This document shows positions 8,970 through 17,497 of a stretch of 64,000 bases of DNA, in pieces (position 1 is the stretch's first letter; each line of letters starts with the position of its first letter). Both the position numbers and the translations under genes were made by a program. The notes under the pieces were generated by a model, which had not been told where the DNA came from, did not search any database, and worked only from the letters and a program-made list of their open reading frames with translations. The stretch comes from Microbacterium testaceum (lineage in GTDB: Bacteria > Actinomycetota > Actinomycetes > Actinomycetales > Microbacteriaceae). The DNA lies in the NCBI RefSeq assembly GCF_020781835.1, contig NZ_JAJGNJ010000011.1, positions 62,001 to 126,000 of the forward strand. Direction: 5' to 3'.

Positions 8970-9656
8970 TCACACCACCAGCGGGGCGAGGGCCCGCACG
9001 GTCGGCTCGAGCGCGCCGATGAGCTCCGCCGGGTCTTCGACGCGGTGGCGGGCACCCGAGAACCCGACCGCGCCGACAGTGACACCGCGGTCGTCGCGGA
9101 GAGGCAGGGCCAGGCATCCCGTGGTCGGTGTCAGCTCGCCGCACTGACGCGTGACCCCGAACCGCTGCAGGTCCGCCGCCACGGAGGCATCCGGAGCCTG
9201 TCCCTCGGCGCACAGCAGCATCCGCCCCAGCGCGTAGCGGGCGGGTTCGCGAGCGAGGCGCGCGGCGTCCGACAACGGGAAATCCGGGTCCGCGTCGAGG
9301 ACGACGAGGCGTCCCTCCACGAAGAGCACGACGTGCACGCCACCGCGAATGGTCCGCCGCGCCTCCGCCAGCAGCGTCCGGGCCGCCGCCGGGAGCCGGG
9401 CGGGCGCGGTCACGCCGACGAGCTGCGCGACGCGAGCGCCGAGCGCGAAGCCCGACAGATCGGGGGTGCGGACCAGGTACTCGTCCTCCACCAGGAGGTT
9501 GAGGAGGCGGTAGGTGGTCGCCCGCGCGAGCCCCAGCTCGGTTGAGATGCGCTGGGCGCTGACGCCGGCGCCCAGATGGGCCACGGCCTCGAGCACCGCC
9601 AGCGCCGATCGGACGGCTCCCGGCTGGCGGGCGGCGAGGCCCGGCGGTTCAGGCAT
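8970..9656 (-). CDS. IclR-family transcriptional regulator
   Basis: This 228-residue protein has an N-terminal winged helix (SALAVLEAVAHLGAGVSAQRIS, then ELGLARATTYRLLNLL) and a C-terminal effector domain typical of IclR regulators of catabolic genes. The ATG at 9656 overlaps the end of the upstream APC permease gene (ATGCCTGA), so they form one transcription unit. It is convergent with vanAB (7-bp gap). Its likely targets are the permease and the divergent permease/amine oxidase genes, where nested inverted repeats lie between 11209 and 11247. The effector is unknown. Confidence 0.85.
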   Translation of the reverse strand: MPEPPGLAARQPGAVRSALAVLEAVAHLGAGVSAQRISTELGLARATTYRLLNLLVEDEYLVRTPDLSGFALGARVAQLVGVTAPARLPAAARTLLAEARRTIRGGVHVVLFVEGRLVVLDADPDFPLSDAARLAREPARYALGRMLLCAEGQAPDASVAADLQRFGVTRQCGELTPTTGCLALPLRDDRGVTVGAVGFSGARHRVEDPAELIGALEPTVRALAPLVV

Positions 9657-11136
9657 CGGTCCGCCGACCCGGCGGTGCGACTCCACCGAGCACCTGTGCG
9701 GCGACCGGCTCGTCGTACGCGCCGATCGGGCGCTCGCGCGGGCGCGCGGCGACGACGGCGATCAGCACCCCTGCGACCAGGCCCGCCCCTGCGACGGACA
9801 CGAGCCCCACGAGATCGGAGCCGACGACGAGGAACGCCACCAGCGCAGCGGTCAGAGCGACAGCCGAGACACCGGCGGCGACAGCGGGGCCGGCCGTGAA
9901 CTCGCCGATCCGGCGCAGGAACACGGGCGCTGCGACGCACACCAGAACGTAGGCGACGATGTACCCGGTCGCCCCGACGGCGAGGGTCGCCTGCATCGCC
10001 TCGCGCAGATCCGCCCCGACGATCGCCAGCACGACGGGCACGCCCCCGACCACGGGCAGCGCCGCCAGGATCGCGGCGATCGGCGTGCGCAGGCGAGGAT
10101 GCGTCCGCCCCAGCCGCGCCGGAAGCACCCCGTCGCGGCTCATCGCGAAGAGCACCCGAACCAACGCGGTCAGCGTGCCGATGGCGCATGCCAGGAACGA
10201 CGCCGCGATCCCGATGTCGGCGGCCACGCCCCACGGGCCCAGCCCGAACGCGCTCGCCAGGTCGTTCACCGGCGAGGCGCTCGCGGCCAGGTCCAGGCCC
10301 AACGCACGGAAACCGGCGGCCTGCGTGACCGCCGCCAGGACATACACCGCCCCGCTGATCACGACGGTGCCCATGATCGCGCGGGGCACGTTGCGCAGGG
10401 GCGCGACCGATTCCACACCGAGGGTCGCGGCCGACTCGAAACCGACGAACGCCGTCAGCGCCACGACGGCGCCCGCCGCAAGCGCCACGGGGTCGGTGGG
10501 CCCGGGACTGAGAGACGCGACCACATCGGCCGGGCCGATCAGGACGAGCAGCACCGACAGCAGGGCGAGGATGAGCGCGACCGAGATGGCCTCGACCACG
10601 AGCGCCACCCGAGCGGACAGACGGATGCCGGCGACCAGGACGATCGCGACGAACACGACCTCCCCCAGCAGCGTCATCGTCACCGTCGCCCACCCGTCGA
10701 GGCCGGGCCAGGCCGCCGCGAGGAGATAGCTCAGGTAGTACGCGCCCCCGAGGAGCGCGAACATCGCGATGGCGCCGTAGCCGACCACGATCGCCGCTCC
10801 CGCGGCCAGCCCCGCCCGCTCGCCCAGCCCGCGCGCGGTGTAGGTGTACAGCGCGCCGGCGGCGGCGAACCGGCGCGCGAACTGCGACACGGTGCGCGCG
10901 ACCCCGAAGCTCAGAACCCCGGCGGCGACGATGGCGGCCACCACGGCCCCCGGAGCCACCCCGGCCACGAGGAGCACGACCGTCGTGGCAGCTGCCGCGG
11001 GAGCGACCGCGGCGACGGACTGGGCGGCGAGATCGAAGACACCGATGCTGCGGCGTTCGAGTCCGTGCAAAGGAGATCGCGCGCCGAATCCGGCGACGGG
11101 CGTGGGCCGGGCGATGGCGCGGGCAAGTGCGGTCAT
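9649..11136 (-). CDS. APC-superfamily amino acid/amine permease
   Basis: This 495-residue polytopic membrane protein has about 12 hydrophobic segments. The first helices carry GLERRSIGVFDLAAQSVAAV and glycine-rich kinks typical of the amino acid-polyamine-organocation superfamily. I chose ATG 11136 (MTALARAIARP) because the conserved N-terminal region follows directly; the upstream extension of the open frame has no family resemblance. Its 3' end overlaps the IclR gene. It is divergent from a second APC permease and near a copper amine oxidase, which suggests uptake of an amine or aromatic amino acid. The substrate cannot be read from sequence. Confidence 0.82.
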   Translation of the reverse strand: MTALARAIARPTPVAGFGARSPLHGLERRSIGVFDLAAQSVAAVAPAAAATTVVLLVAGVAPGAVVAAIVAAGVLSFGVARTVSQFARRFAAAGALYTYTARGLGERAGLAAGAAIVVGYGAIAMFALLGGAYYLSYLLAAAWPGLDGWATVTMTLLGEVVFVAIVLVAGIRLSARVALVVEAISVALILALLSVLLVLIGPADVVASLSPGPTDPVALAAGAVVALTAFVGFESAATLGVESVAPLRNVPRAIMGTVVISGAVYVLAAVTQAAGFRALGLDLAASASPVNDLASAFGLGPWGVAADIGIAASFLACAIGTLTALVRVLFAMSRDGVLPARLGRTHPRLRTPIAAILAALPVVGGVPVVLAIVGADLREAMQATLAVGATGYIVAYVLVCVAAPVFLRRIGEFTAGPAVAAGVSAVALTAALVAFLVVGSDLVGLVSVAGAGLVAGVLIAVVAARPRERPIGAYDEPVAAQVLGGVAPPGRRTDA

Positions 11137-11208
11137 GGTGCTCCCCGAGTGCTCGCAGCGACCGTACGCCCGGGCCGTTGCACCGGCGCGACACCGATGT
11201 TTCGTGTG

Positions 11209-11247
11209 CGTGTCCGCGACTGAGACGCGGACACGCGGGCGTCTCAG
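11209..11247. promoter_or_regulatory. Two interlocked inverted repeats between divergent permease genes
   Basis: CGTGTCCGCG (11209-11218) pairs with CGCGGACACG (11226-11235). Sharing its right arm, CTGAGACGC (11220-11228) pairs with GCGTCTCAG (11239-11247). Both repeats are perfect (10 and 9 bp). They sit in the 202-bp divergent intergenic region, about 75 bp from the minus-strand permease start and 92 bp from the plus-strand one. They are candidate operators for the nearby IclR protein and could form alternative cruciforms. Confidence 0.5.
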
Positions 11248-11338
11248 TCCGCTGTCGAGGTCTTTCACGCCCCCTACACGATCGGGCAACGACGCGAGAG
11301 GACCCTCGGATGCACACCCGCAACCGAAAGGCTCCGAC

Positions 11339-12814
11339 ATGACCCAGCTCGAATCGAAGGGCACCGCGGCCGCACCCTCGCGGACCCTGCGCGGCTCCCT
11401 GGGCGTCACGGCGATCGTCTTCATGGTGGTCGCCGCCGCCTCGCCGCTCACCGTCGTCGGGGGCGCCGCACCCCTCGGCATCCTGATCGGAAACGGCGCG
11501 GGCTTCCCGACGCTGTACGCGATCAGCGCTGTGATCCTCCTGCTGTTCTCGGTCGGGCTCGCCGCGATGACGCGGCACGTCCCGCGGCCGGGCGCGTTCT
11601 TCACCTACATCGGGTACGGCCTCGGCCGTCCGTCCGGACTCGCCGCCGCGTGGACGGCGATGCTCACGTACACGACCATCCAGGTCTCGGTGTACGGCTA
11701 CATCGGCTACCTGCTGGAGATCACCGTCGTCTCGCTCGGCGGACCCGACCTCGCGTGGTGGCTCTACGCGCTCGCGGTCGTGGGGCTCGTCGGCATCCTG
11801 GGCTACCGCCACATCGACCTCTCGAGCAAGGTGCTCGGCGTCCTCCTCGTCGCCGAGGTGGCGATCGTGCTCGCGCTCGTCGCGGCCGTCGTGTTCGACG
11901 GCGGTCCGGAGGGCCTGAGCGCCGCGCCGTTCGAGCCCGCGAACGTGCTGAGCGGGTCGCCCGGCGTGGGCCTGATGTTCGCGATCGCGGCGTTCATCGG
12001 GTTCGAGGCCACGGCGATCTTCCGCGACGAGGCGCGCGACCCGGACCGCACGATCCCCCGTGCCACCTACGTCGCCGTGATCGGCATCGGCGTCTTCTAC
12101 ACGCTCGCCTCGTGGGGCCTGGTCATGGCGTGGGGCCCGGACGGCGTGCTCGCGGCGGCCGCGGAGGACCCCGGGACGCTGATGCTCCGCACCGTCGCGA
12201 TCTACCTCGGAAGCGTCGGGGAGATCATCGTCAACGTCCTGCTGCTGACCTCGATGTTCGCGTGCGTGCTGTCGTTCCACAACGTCCTCACCCGCTACCA
12301 GCACGCGATGGCCACCGCCGGTGTGCTGCCGGACCGCCTGGGCGGTGTGCACGCACGCCACCTGTCCCCGCACGCCTCGTCGATCGCCCAGACGGCCACC
12401 GCGGTGATCCTCACGGCCGTGTTCGCCGTGCTGAACCTCGACCCGCTGCTGCAGGTGTTCACCTGGTTCGCGGGGGTCGCGACCCTCGCGATCGCGGTCC
12501 TCATGGCCGCCACCTCGATCGCGGTGATCGTCTACTTCGCCCGCAACCGGGCCGACCGGCGGGTCTGGAACACCGTCATCGCCCCCGCGCTCGGCTTCGT
12601 CGGCCTCCTGGCCTCGGCCGTGATCATCGTCGTCTACTTCCCGATCATGGTCGGCGACGTCGACGCGGAGGGGACACCGGTCTTCGGCGCCGTGAGCGCC
12701 GGGCTGCTCGCCCTCGTGGCGCTGTTCCCCCTCCTCGGCTACGCGCAGGCCGCGTGGATCCGCCGGCGGCGCCCCGCCGCCTACGCCAAGCTCACCGACG
12801 CCATCGCCGGTTGA
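11339..12814 (+). CDS. APC-superfamily permease linked to amine oxidase
   Basis: This second APC permease has 491 residues and about 12 membrane segments (first helix GVTAIVFMVVAAASPLTVVG). The conserved helix-1 region and GFEATAIFRDEARDPDRTIP around residue 220 are typical of bacterial amino acid/amine importers. ATG 11339 is preceded by GAAAGG. It ends 40 bp before the copper amine oxidase and runs the same way, so it probably imports the amine that enzyme oxidises, such as tyramine or phenylethylamine. That substrate is inferred from context only. Confidence 0.82.
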   Translation: MTQLESKGTAAAPSRTLRGSLGVTAIVFMVVAAASPLTVVGGAAPLGILIGNGAGFPTLYAISAVILLLFSVGLAAMTRHVPRPGAFFTYIGYGLGRPSGLAAAWTAMLTYTTIQVSVYGYIGYLLEITVVSLGGPDLAWWLYALAVVGLVGILGYRHIDLSSKVLGVLLVAEVAIVLALVAAVVFDGGPEGLSAAPFEPANVLSGSPGVGLMFAIAAFIGFEATAIFRDEARDPDRTIPRATYVAVIGIGVFYTLASWGLVMAWGPDGVLAAAAEDPGTLMLRTVAIYLGSVGEIIVNVLLLTSMFACVLSFHNVLTRYQHAMATAGVLPDRLGGVHARHLSPHASSIAQTATAVILTAVFAVLNLDPLLQVFTWFAGVATLAIAVLMAATSIAVIVYFARNRADRRVWNTVIAPALGFVGLLASAVIIVVYFPIMVGDVDAEGTPVFGAVSAGLLALVALFPLLGYAQAAWIRRRRPAAYAKLTDAIAG

Positions 12815-12854
12815 CCCCTCCCCTTCCCCCATCCGCTCCACCGAGAGAGACACC

Positions 12855-14855
12855 ATGACCCTCACCGATCCCACCGTTTCCGCTTTCGTCGCACCGGATG
12901 CCCCCGCCCATCCGCTCGGATCCCTCACCGCCGCGGAGATCACCGCCGTCCGCACGATCGTCGCGGGGCTCGACGGCGTCGACGAGGCGACCCGCTTCGC
13001 CTACGTCGGTCTCGAGGAGGCCCCCAAGGGCGAGGTGCTCGCGTGGGAGCGCGGAGAAGCCGCCGCTCCCGAGCGTCGCGCGCGCGTCCAGCTGCTGAAC
13101 CTGCGCACCGCGCACTCGCTCGACCTGGTCGTCTCCCTCGCCACGGGAGCCGTCCTGCGACGCGACGAACTCGACGGGTCGGAGGGACAGCTGCCCATCC
13201 TCGATGCCGAGTTCGAGGAGGTCGGCGTCATCGCGAACGAGAGCGCCGCGTGGGTCGCCGCGCTGGCCGCCCGCGGGCTGACGCCCGAGGACGTCGTGCT
13301 CGTGCCGTTGTCGGCCGGGCACTACGGGTACGAGAACGAGGTGGGCCGCCGCATCCTGCGTACCTTCGCGTTCCGCCAGGACCACCCCGCCGACCACCCT
13401 TGGGCCCACCCCGTCGACGGCCTGACCGCCTACATCGACGTCGCCGCGCGCGCCGTGATCGAGATCGTCGACACCCCCGGGTTCACGGTGCCGGAGACCC
13501 ACGGCAACTTCGACGACCCCGAGCTGCAGGGGCCGCCGTTGGAGGGCCTGAAGCCCATCGTCATCACCCAGCCCGAGGGCTCGAGCTTCACCGTGGACGA
13601 CGAGCACGTCACCTGGGGCGAGTGGGACCTGCGCATCGGGTTCGACACCCGCGAGGGCCTGATCCTGCGCCAGCTCTCCTTCGCCGGGCGCCCTGTGATG
13701 TATCGCGGGTCGATCAGCGAGATGGTCGTGCCCTACGCCGACCCCGCGCCGAACCGCTTCTGGCAGAACTACTTCGACACCGGCGAGTACCTCTTCGGCC
13801 GCTACACGAACGAGCTGGAACTGGGATGCGACTGCGTCGGCGACATCACCTACGTCGACGCCGTGCTGTCGGACGAGAACGGGATGCCGCGGACCATCCG
13901 CAACGCGGTCTGCATGCACGAGGAGGACTTCGGCTCCCTGTGGAAGCACACCGACATCTTCACCGGCTCCAGCGAGGTCCGTCGTGCCCGTCGGCTCGTC
14001 ATCTCCTTCTTCACCACGGTCGGCAACTACGACTACGGCTTCTACTGGTACCTCTACCTCGACGGCACCATCGAGTGCGAGGCCAAGCTCACCGGCATCC
14101 TGTTCACCTCCGCCTACCCGGGCGAGGACTACCCCTTCGCCTCCGAGGTCGCGCCGGGGCTCGGCGCGCCGTACCACCAGCACCTGTTCTCGGCCCGGCT
14201 GGACATGACCGTCGACGGCGTCGCGAACGTCGTCAACGAGATCGACGCGGTGCGCCTGCCGACCTCGCCCACCAACCCCGCCGGCAACGCCTTCACGAAG
14301 AAGGTCACGCCGATCACGTCGGAGAAGGTCTCGGGCCGGGTCGCGGACGGCGCCGTGAACCGGGTGTGGCAGATCGCATCGACCGAGAAGACCACCGAGC
14401 GGGGCCAGGCCACTTCGTACGTGCTGTTCCCGACCGAGACGCCCGTGCTGCTGGCCGACGAGACGTCCTCGATCGCGGCCCGCGCCGCCTTCGCGACGAA
14501 GAACCTCTTCGTCACGAAGTACGACCCGGCCGAGCGCTATGCGGCCGGCGACTTCGTGAACCAGCACCCGGGCGGGGCCGGCATCCCGGACTTCATCTCG
14601 GGCGATGAGCCGCTCGTGGGCGAGGACGTCGTGCTGTGGCACACGTTCGGTCTCACCCACTTCCCGCGCAACGAGGATTGGCCGGTGATGCCGATGGACT
14701 ACGCCAAGTTCACGCTGAAGCCGTACAACTTCTTCGAGCGCAACCCGGTGCTGAACGTGCCCGCGCCCGAGAGCGCGCACTGCGCGCCGGCCCCCGGCGG
14801 TCACGCGCACGACCACGGACACGGGCACCACGGCCACGACGGCGGCCACCACTGA
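12855..14855 (+). CDS. Copper-containing primary amine oxidase with His-rich tail
   Basis: These enzymes oxidise primary amines to aldehydes, releasing ammonia and hydrogen peroxide, using copper and a self-made topaquinone. The protein is 666 residues, close to the Arthrobacter phenylethylamine oxidase. The topaquinone precursor is Tyr392 in VGNYDYG. The copper ligands are His441 and His443 (HQH) and His602 (LTHFPRNEDWPVMP). All three are offset by the same ten residues from the Arthrobacter enzyme, which supports the assignment. The last 17 residues contain nine histidines, an unusual tail that may help load copper. There is no signal peptide. It lies behind an APC permease gene in an apparent operon. 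Confidence 0.93.
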   Translation: MTLTDPTVSAFVAPDAPAHPLGSLTAAEITAVRTIVAGLDGVDEATRFAYVGLEEAPKGEVLAWERGEAAAPERRARVQLLNLRTAHSLDLVVSLATGAVLRRDELDGSEGQLPILDAEFEEVGVIANESAAWVAALAARGLTPEDVVLVPLSAGHYGYENEVGRRILRTFAFRQDHPADHPWAHPVDGLTAYIDVAARAVIEIVDTPGFTVPETHGNFDDPELQGPPLEGLKPIVITQPEGSSFTVDDEHVTWGEWDLRIGFDTREGLILRQLSFAGRPVMYRGSISEMVVPYADPAPNRFWQNYFDTGEYLFGRYTNELELGCDCVGDITYVDAVLSDENGMPRTIRNAVCMHEEDFGSLWKHTDIFTGSSEVRRARRLVISFFTTVGNYDYGFYWYLYLDGTIECEAKLTGILFTSAYPGEDYPFASEVAPGLGAPYHQHLFSARLDMTVDGVANVVNEIDAVRLPTSPTNPAGNAFTKKVTPITSEKVSGRVADGAVNRVWQIASTEKTTERGQATSYVLFPTETPVLLADETSSIAARAAFATKNLFVTKYDPAERYAAGDFVNQHPGGAGIPDFISGDEPLVGEDVVLWHTFGLTHFPRNEDWPVMPMDYAKFTLKPYNFFERNPVLNVPAPESAHCAPAPGGHAHDHGHGHHGHDGGHH

Positions 14856-14862
14856 GCGCCCG

Positions 14863-15357
14863 ATGAGCGAGGCGCTCCACCTGTGGGCGGTCGCCCCCGC
14901 CGCGATCGGAACGTGCTGTCTGGCCGCCGATCGCGCCCGGGTGCGGCCGCCCGAGGTCGTCGCCTCGGTGCTCATGCTGCTGGCGATGCTCGACACAGCG
15001 CTGTCCGGCCTGCTGGCCCCCGTGTACTGGTCGGCGCTGCTGATCCTCGCGGCGCTGGTGCTGGCGATGGTGCGGCGACCGCGGCGGCACCGGGCGCCCC
15101 GCGTCCCGGTGGCGATGACACTGCACACCGCCCTCGGCCTGGTGGTGATGGCGGCGCTCTCGCTGGTGATGACGGCGCACGCACCGGCGGCCGGACACGC
15201 GCACGGGATCGCGCTCGCCCCGGTGCTCCTGGTCGGTTCGGGAGCCTATGCGGTCGTGTCGGCGGCGTTGATACGTCGCATGCGTGCGCGCGTGGACCGC
15301 CTCCAGATCAGCGCCATGGGCGCGTCAGTGGTGCTCATGGCCGCGGCCCTCCTCTGA
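14863..15357 (+). CDS. Small polytopic membrane protein of unknown function
   Basis: I do not recognise a family with confidence. The 164-residue protein has about five hydrophobic segments (near residues 5-20, 30-60, 75-100, 110-130 and 145-164) separated by short Arg-rich loops. A HAPAAGHAHG stretch lies between segments. It starts seven bases after the amine oxidase stop, so it is probably co-transcribed. The His-rich loop next to a copper enzyme hints at a metal link, but that is speculation. DUF5134-like proteins are a possible relative. Confidence 0.6.
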   Translation: MSEALHLWAVAPAAIGTCCLAADRARVRPPEVVASVLMLLAMLDTALSGLLAPVYWSALLILAALVLAMVRRPRRHRAPRVPVAMTLHTALGLVVMAALSLVMTAHAPAAGHAHGIALAPVLLVGSGAYAVVSAALIRRMRARVDRLQISAMGASVVLMAAALL

Positions 15358-15369
15358 CGTCGCGCGGTG

Positions 15370-16278
15370 TCACGCTCGCAGCGCGAGCGCGGCCGCGCCC
15401 AGCAGCGGCCCGTCGCCGTCGAGACCCGAGGGCACGATGCGGCACCGGCGGGCGTAGGCGTGCTGCGCCGCGGCATGCGCCGCGGCGCGCACCTGGTCGA
15501 CGTAGTCGTCGGCGACCTTCGCGAAGCCGCCGGCGATGGCGACGGCCTCGAGATCGCACAGGGTGGCGGCCGCCGCGATCGCCTGACCGACCGCGACGGC
15601 CGAGCGGCGCACGGCGGCGACGGCGATCGCCTCCCCCGCGCGATAGGAGGCCGCGAGGTCGAGGCCCGTCTGGCCCGTCCACCCCTGCTCGCGCGCCCAG
15701 GCGACCGAGCCCGGGCCGGCGGCCACGGCTTCGAGGGTCGCGGCGGCGGCGTCGTCCTCGATCGTGCGGACGAACGTCTGCCCGAGGTGGCCGGCGTTGC
15801 CCGAAGCGCCGCTGATCGGCTTGCCGTCGAGGACCAGCCCGCCGCCGACGCCGGTGGACACCACGATCGCCATCGCGTTCTGGTACCCGACCAGGGCTCC
15901 GCGCCAGTGCTCCGCCAGCGCGATGCACGTGCCGTCCAGGGCGAGGGTGAGCGGTCCGTCCACGAGCCCGCTCAGCACATCGTCGATCACCAGTCCCTGC
16001 GCCTCGGGGAGGTTCAGGGGCGACACGGACCGCGCGGGCAGATCTACCGGACCGGCGCTGCCGACGCCGACCGCCTCGACGCGTACGCCCGGCACCGCCG
16101 CGAGCGCCCCCTCGGCCGCGGCGCGGATGTTTCCGGCGATCCCTTCGCGCGTGTTGTCGCGGCCGGTCGGGCGGCGCGTCACGCTCGCGCGCACCACCTC
16201 TCCGTCGGCCGTGACGACGGCGGCATCCACCTTCGTTCCCCCGATGTCGACGGCGAGCACGGGTGCGGAAAGGGACAT
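15370..16278 (-). CDS. ROK-family sugar kinase without the usual zinc motif
   Basis: ROK kinases phosphorylate glucose, N-acetylglucosamine or related sugars in the cytoplasm. The 302-residue protein begins with the phosphate-1 motif LAVDIGGTKVDAAVV and has LDGTCIALAEHWRGA, which holds the catalytic Asp. It also has STGVGGGLVLDGKP (ROK signature region) and SGNAGHLGQ with the conserved GH. The CxCGxxGC zinc-binding motif that normally follows that GH is absent; the stretch reads RTIEDDAAAATLEA. The ATG at 16278 has GAGGAG upstream. It is convergent with the amine-oxidase operon. The substrate is unknown, and a non-canonical or purely structural role is possible. Confidence 0.8.
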   Translation of the reverse strand: MSLSAPVLAVDIGGTKVDAAVVTADGEVVRASVTRRPTGRDNTREGIAGNIRAAAEGALAAVPGVRVEAVGVGSAGPVDLPARSVSPLNLPEAQGLVIDDVLSGLVDGPLTLALDGTCIALAEHWRGALVGYQNAMAIVVSTGVGGGLVLDGKPISGASGNAGHLGQTFVRTIEDDAAAATLEAVAAGPGSVAWAREQGWTGQTGLDLAASYRAGEAIAVAAVRRSAVAVGQAIAAAATLCDLEAVAIAGGFAKVADDYVDQVRAAAHAAAQHAYARRCRIVPSGLDGDGPLLGAAALALRA

Positions 16279-16443
16279 GCGTTTCTCCTCGGGTCGGGCG
16301 ACGATGCCTGATCCTAGGGCCGGCGGGCGCGAGTGCGGCACCTGAGCACCTGCCGTGTTCCGGCCCCGGGCCGGTCGGTGCAGGTTACGATCAGGTCACG
16401 GCGGCCCGACGCTCCACCGCCGCAGTGCGACACGAGGGATGCC

Positions 16444-17490
16444 ATGGACGAGACGGTGACGCCCGAGGCGGGCCCGCGGCTGCGCCGACCCGATCTGCAG
16501 CCGCCGCGCACGGAGGCCGACGAGTCGCTGGATGCCGAATCCTTCGCCCGCCTCACCGGACGGATCACCGCGTCCATGTCGCGCGTGATCGATGGCAAGC
16601 CCGACGCCGTGCGCAGCGCCCTCATCGCCCTGCTCGCCGAGGGGCACCTGCTGATCGAGGACGTGCCCGGCGTCGGCAAGACCGTGCTCGCCCGCGCGCT
16701 GGCGGCGACGATCGACGCCGATGTCCGCCGCATCCAATTCACTCCGGATCTGCTTCCCGGTGACATCACCGGTGTGTCGGTGTTCAACCCCGTCCAACGG
16801 CAGTTCGAGTTCACCCCGGGCGCGGTGTTCGCGCACATCGTCATCGCCGACGAGATCAACCGCTCCTCACCCAAGACGCAGTCGTCGCTGCTGGAGGCGA
16901 TGGAGGAGCGCCAGGTCACCGTGGACGGCCGCACGCACGTGCTCCCCTCCCCCTTCCTCGTCGTGGCGACGCAGAACCCGTTCGAGATGGAGGGGACGTA
17001 CGCCCTTCCCGAGGCGCAGCGCGACCGCTTCCTGCTGCGGATCTCGATGGGGTACCCGGACGCCGAGGCCGAGACGCTCATGCTCCGCCAGCGCGACACC
17101 ATCAATCCGCTCGACGCGCTCACCCCGGTGGTGTCGGCGCGGCAGGTCACGGCGATGATCGCGTGGGCCCGCGGGGTGCACGTGGCCCCGGCGCTCGAGG
17201 AGTACGCCGTCGCGCTGGCGCAGGCCACGCGCAGCCACCCCGACATCCGTCTGGGCGCCAGCCCCCGCGCGACCCTGCAGCTCGTCCGCGCGGCCAAGGT
17301 GCGCGCGGCGCTCGACGGCCGCGCGTACGTCATCCCCGACGACCTCACCGCGCTCCTGTCCCCCGTGTTCGCGCACCGGATCATCGCGAACCGGTCGGCG
17401 GCCGGAGGACGCGCGGGCGCCGTCGTGGTGGCCGACGCCCTCGAGCGGATCGCGGCGAGCGTGCGCGTCCCGCTGACCCAGCGAGCGTGA
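16444..17490 (+). CDS. MoxR-type AAA ATPase
   Basis: MoxR ATPases act as chaperones that activate metal- or membrane-associated partners. The 348-residue protein has Walker A PGVGKT near residues 75-80, Walker B HIVIADEINR, and sensor 1 FLVVATQNPFEMEGTYALPE. The C-terminal lid domain runs to the end. It starts a three-gene operon with a DUF58 protein (eight bases downstream) and a transglutaminase-type membrane protein, a common actinobacterial trio. Confidence 0.92.
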   Translation: MDETVTPEAGPRLRRPDLQPPRTEADESLDAESFARLTGRITASMSRVIDGKPDAVRSALIALLAEGHLLIEDVPGVGKTVLARALAATIDADVRRIQFTPDLLPGDITGVSVFNPVQRQFEFTPGAVFAHIVIADEINRSSPKTQSSLLEAMEERQVTVDGRTHVLPSPFLVVATQNPFEMEGTYALPEAQRDRFLLRISMGYPDAEAETLMLRQRDTINPLDALTPVVSARQVTAMIAWARGVHVAPALEEYAVALAQATRSHPDIRLGASPRATLQLVRAAKVRAALDGRAYVIPDDLTALLSPVFAHRIIANRSAAGGRAGAVVVADALERIAASVRVPLTQRA

Positions 17491-17497
17491 GCACGCC

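Noticed and set aside
9410..12955. A 1181-codon minus-strand frame over the permeases and part of the amine oxidase gene
   Set aside because: It crosses several well-defined genes on both strands and has only repetitive Arg/Gly-rich sequence.
12792..15128. A 778-codon open frame antisense to the amine oxidase gene
   Set aside because: High GC content creates long antisense frames. The codon pattern and the complete copper-amine-oxidase motifs on the plus strand make this a shadow.
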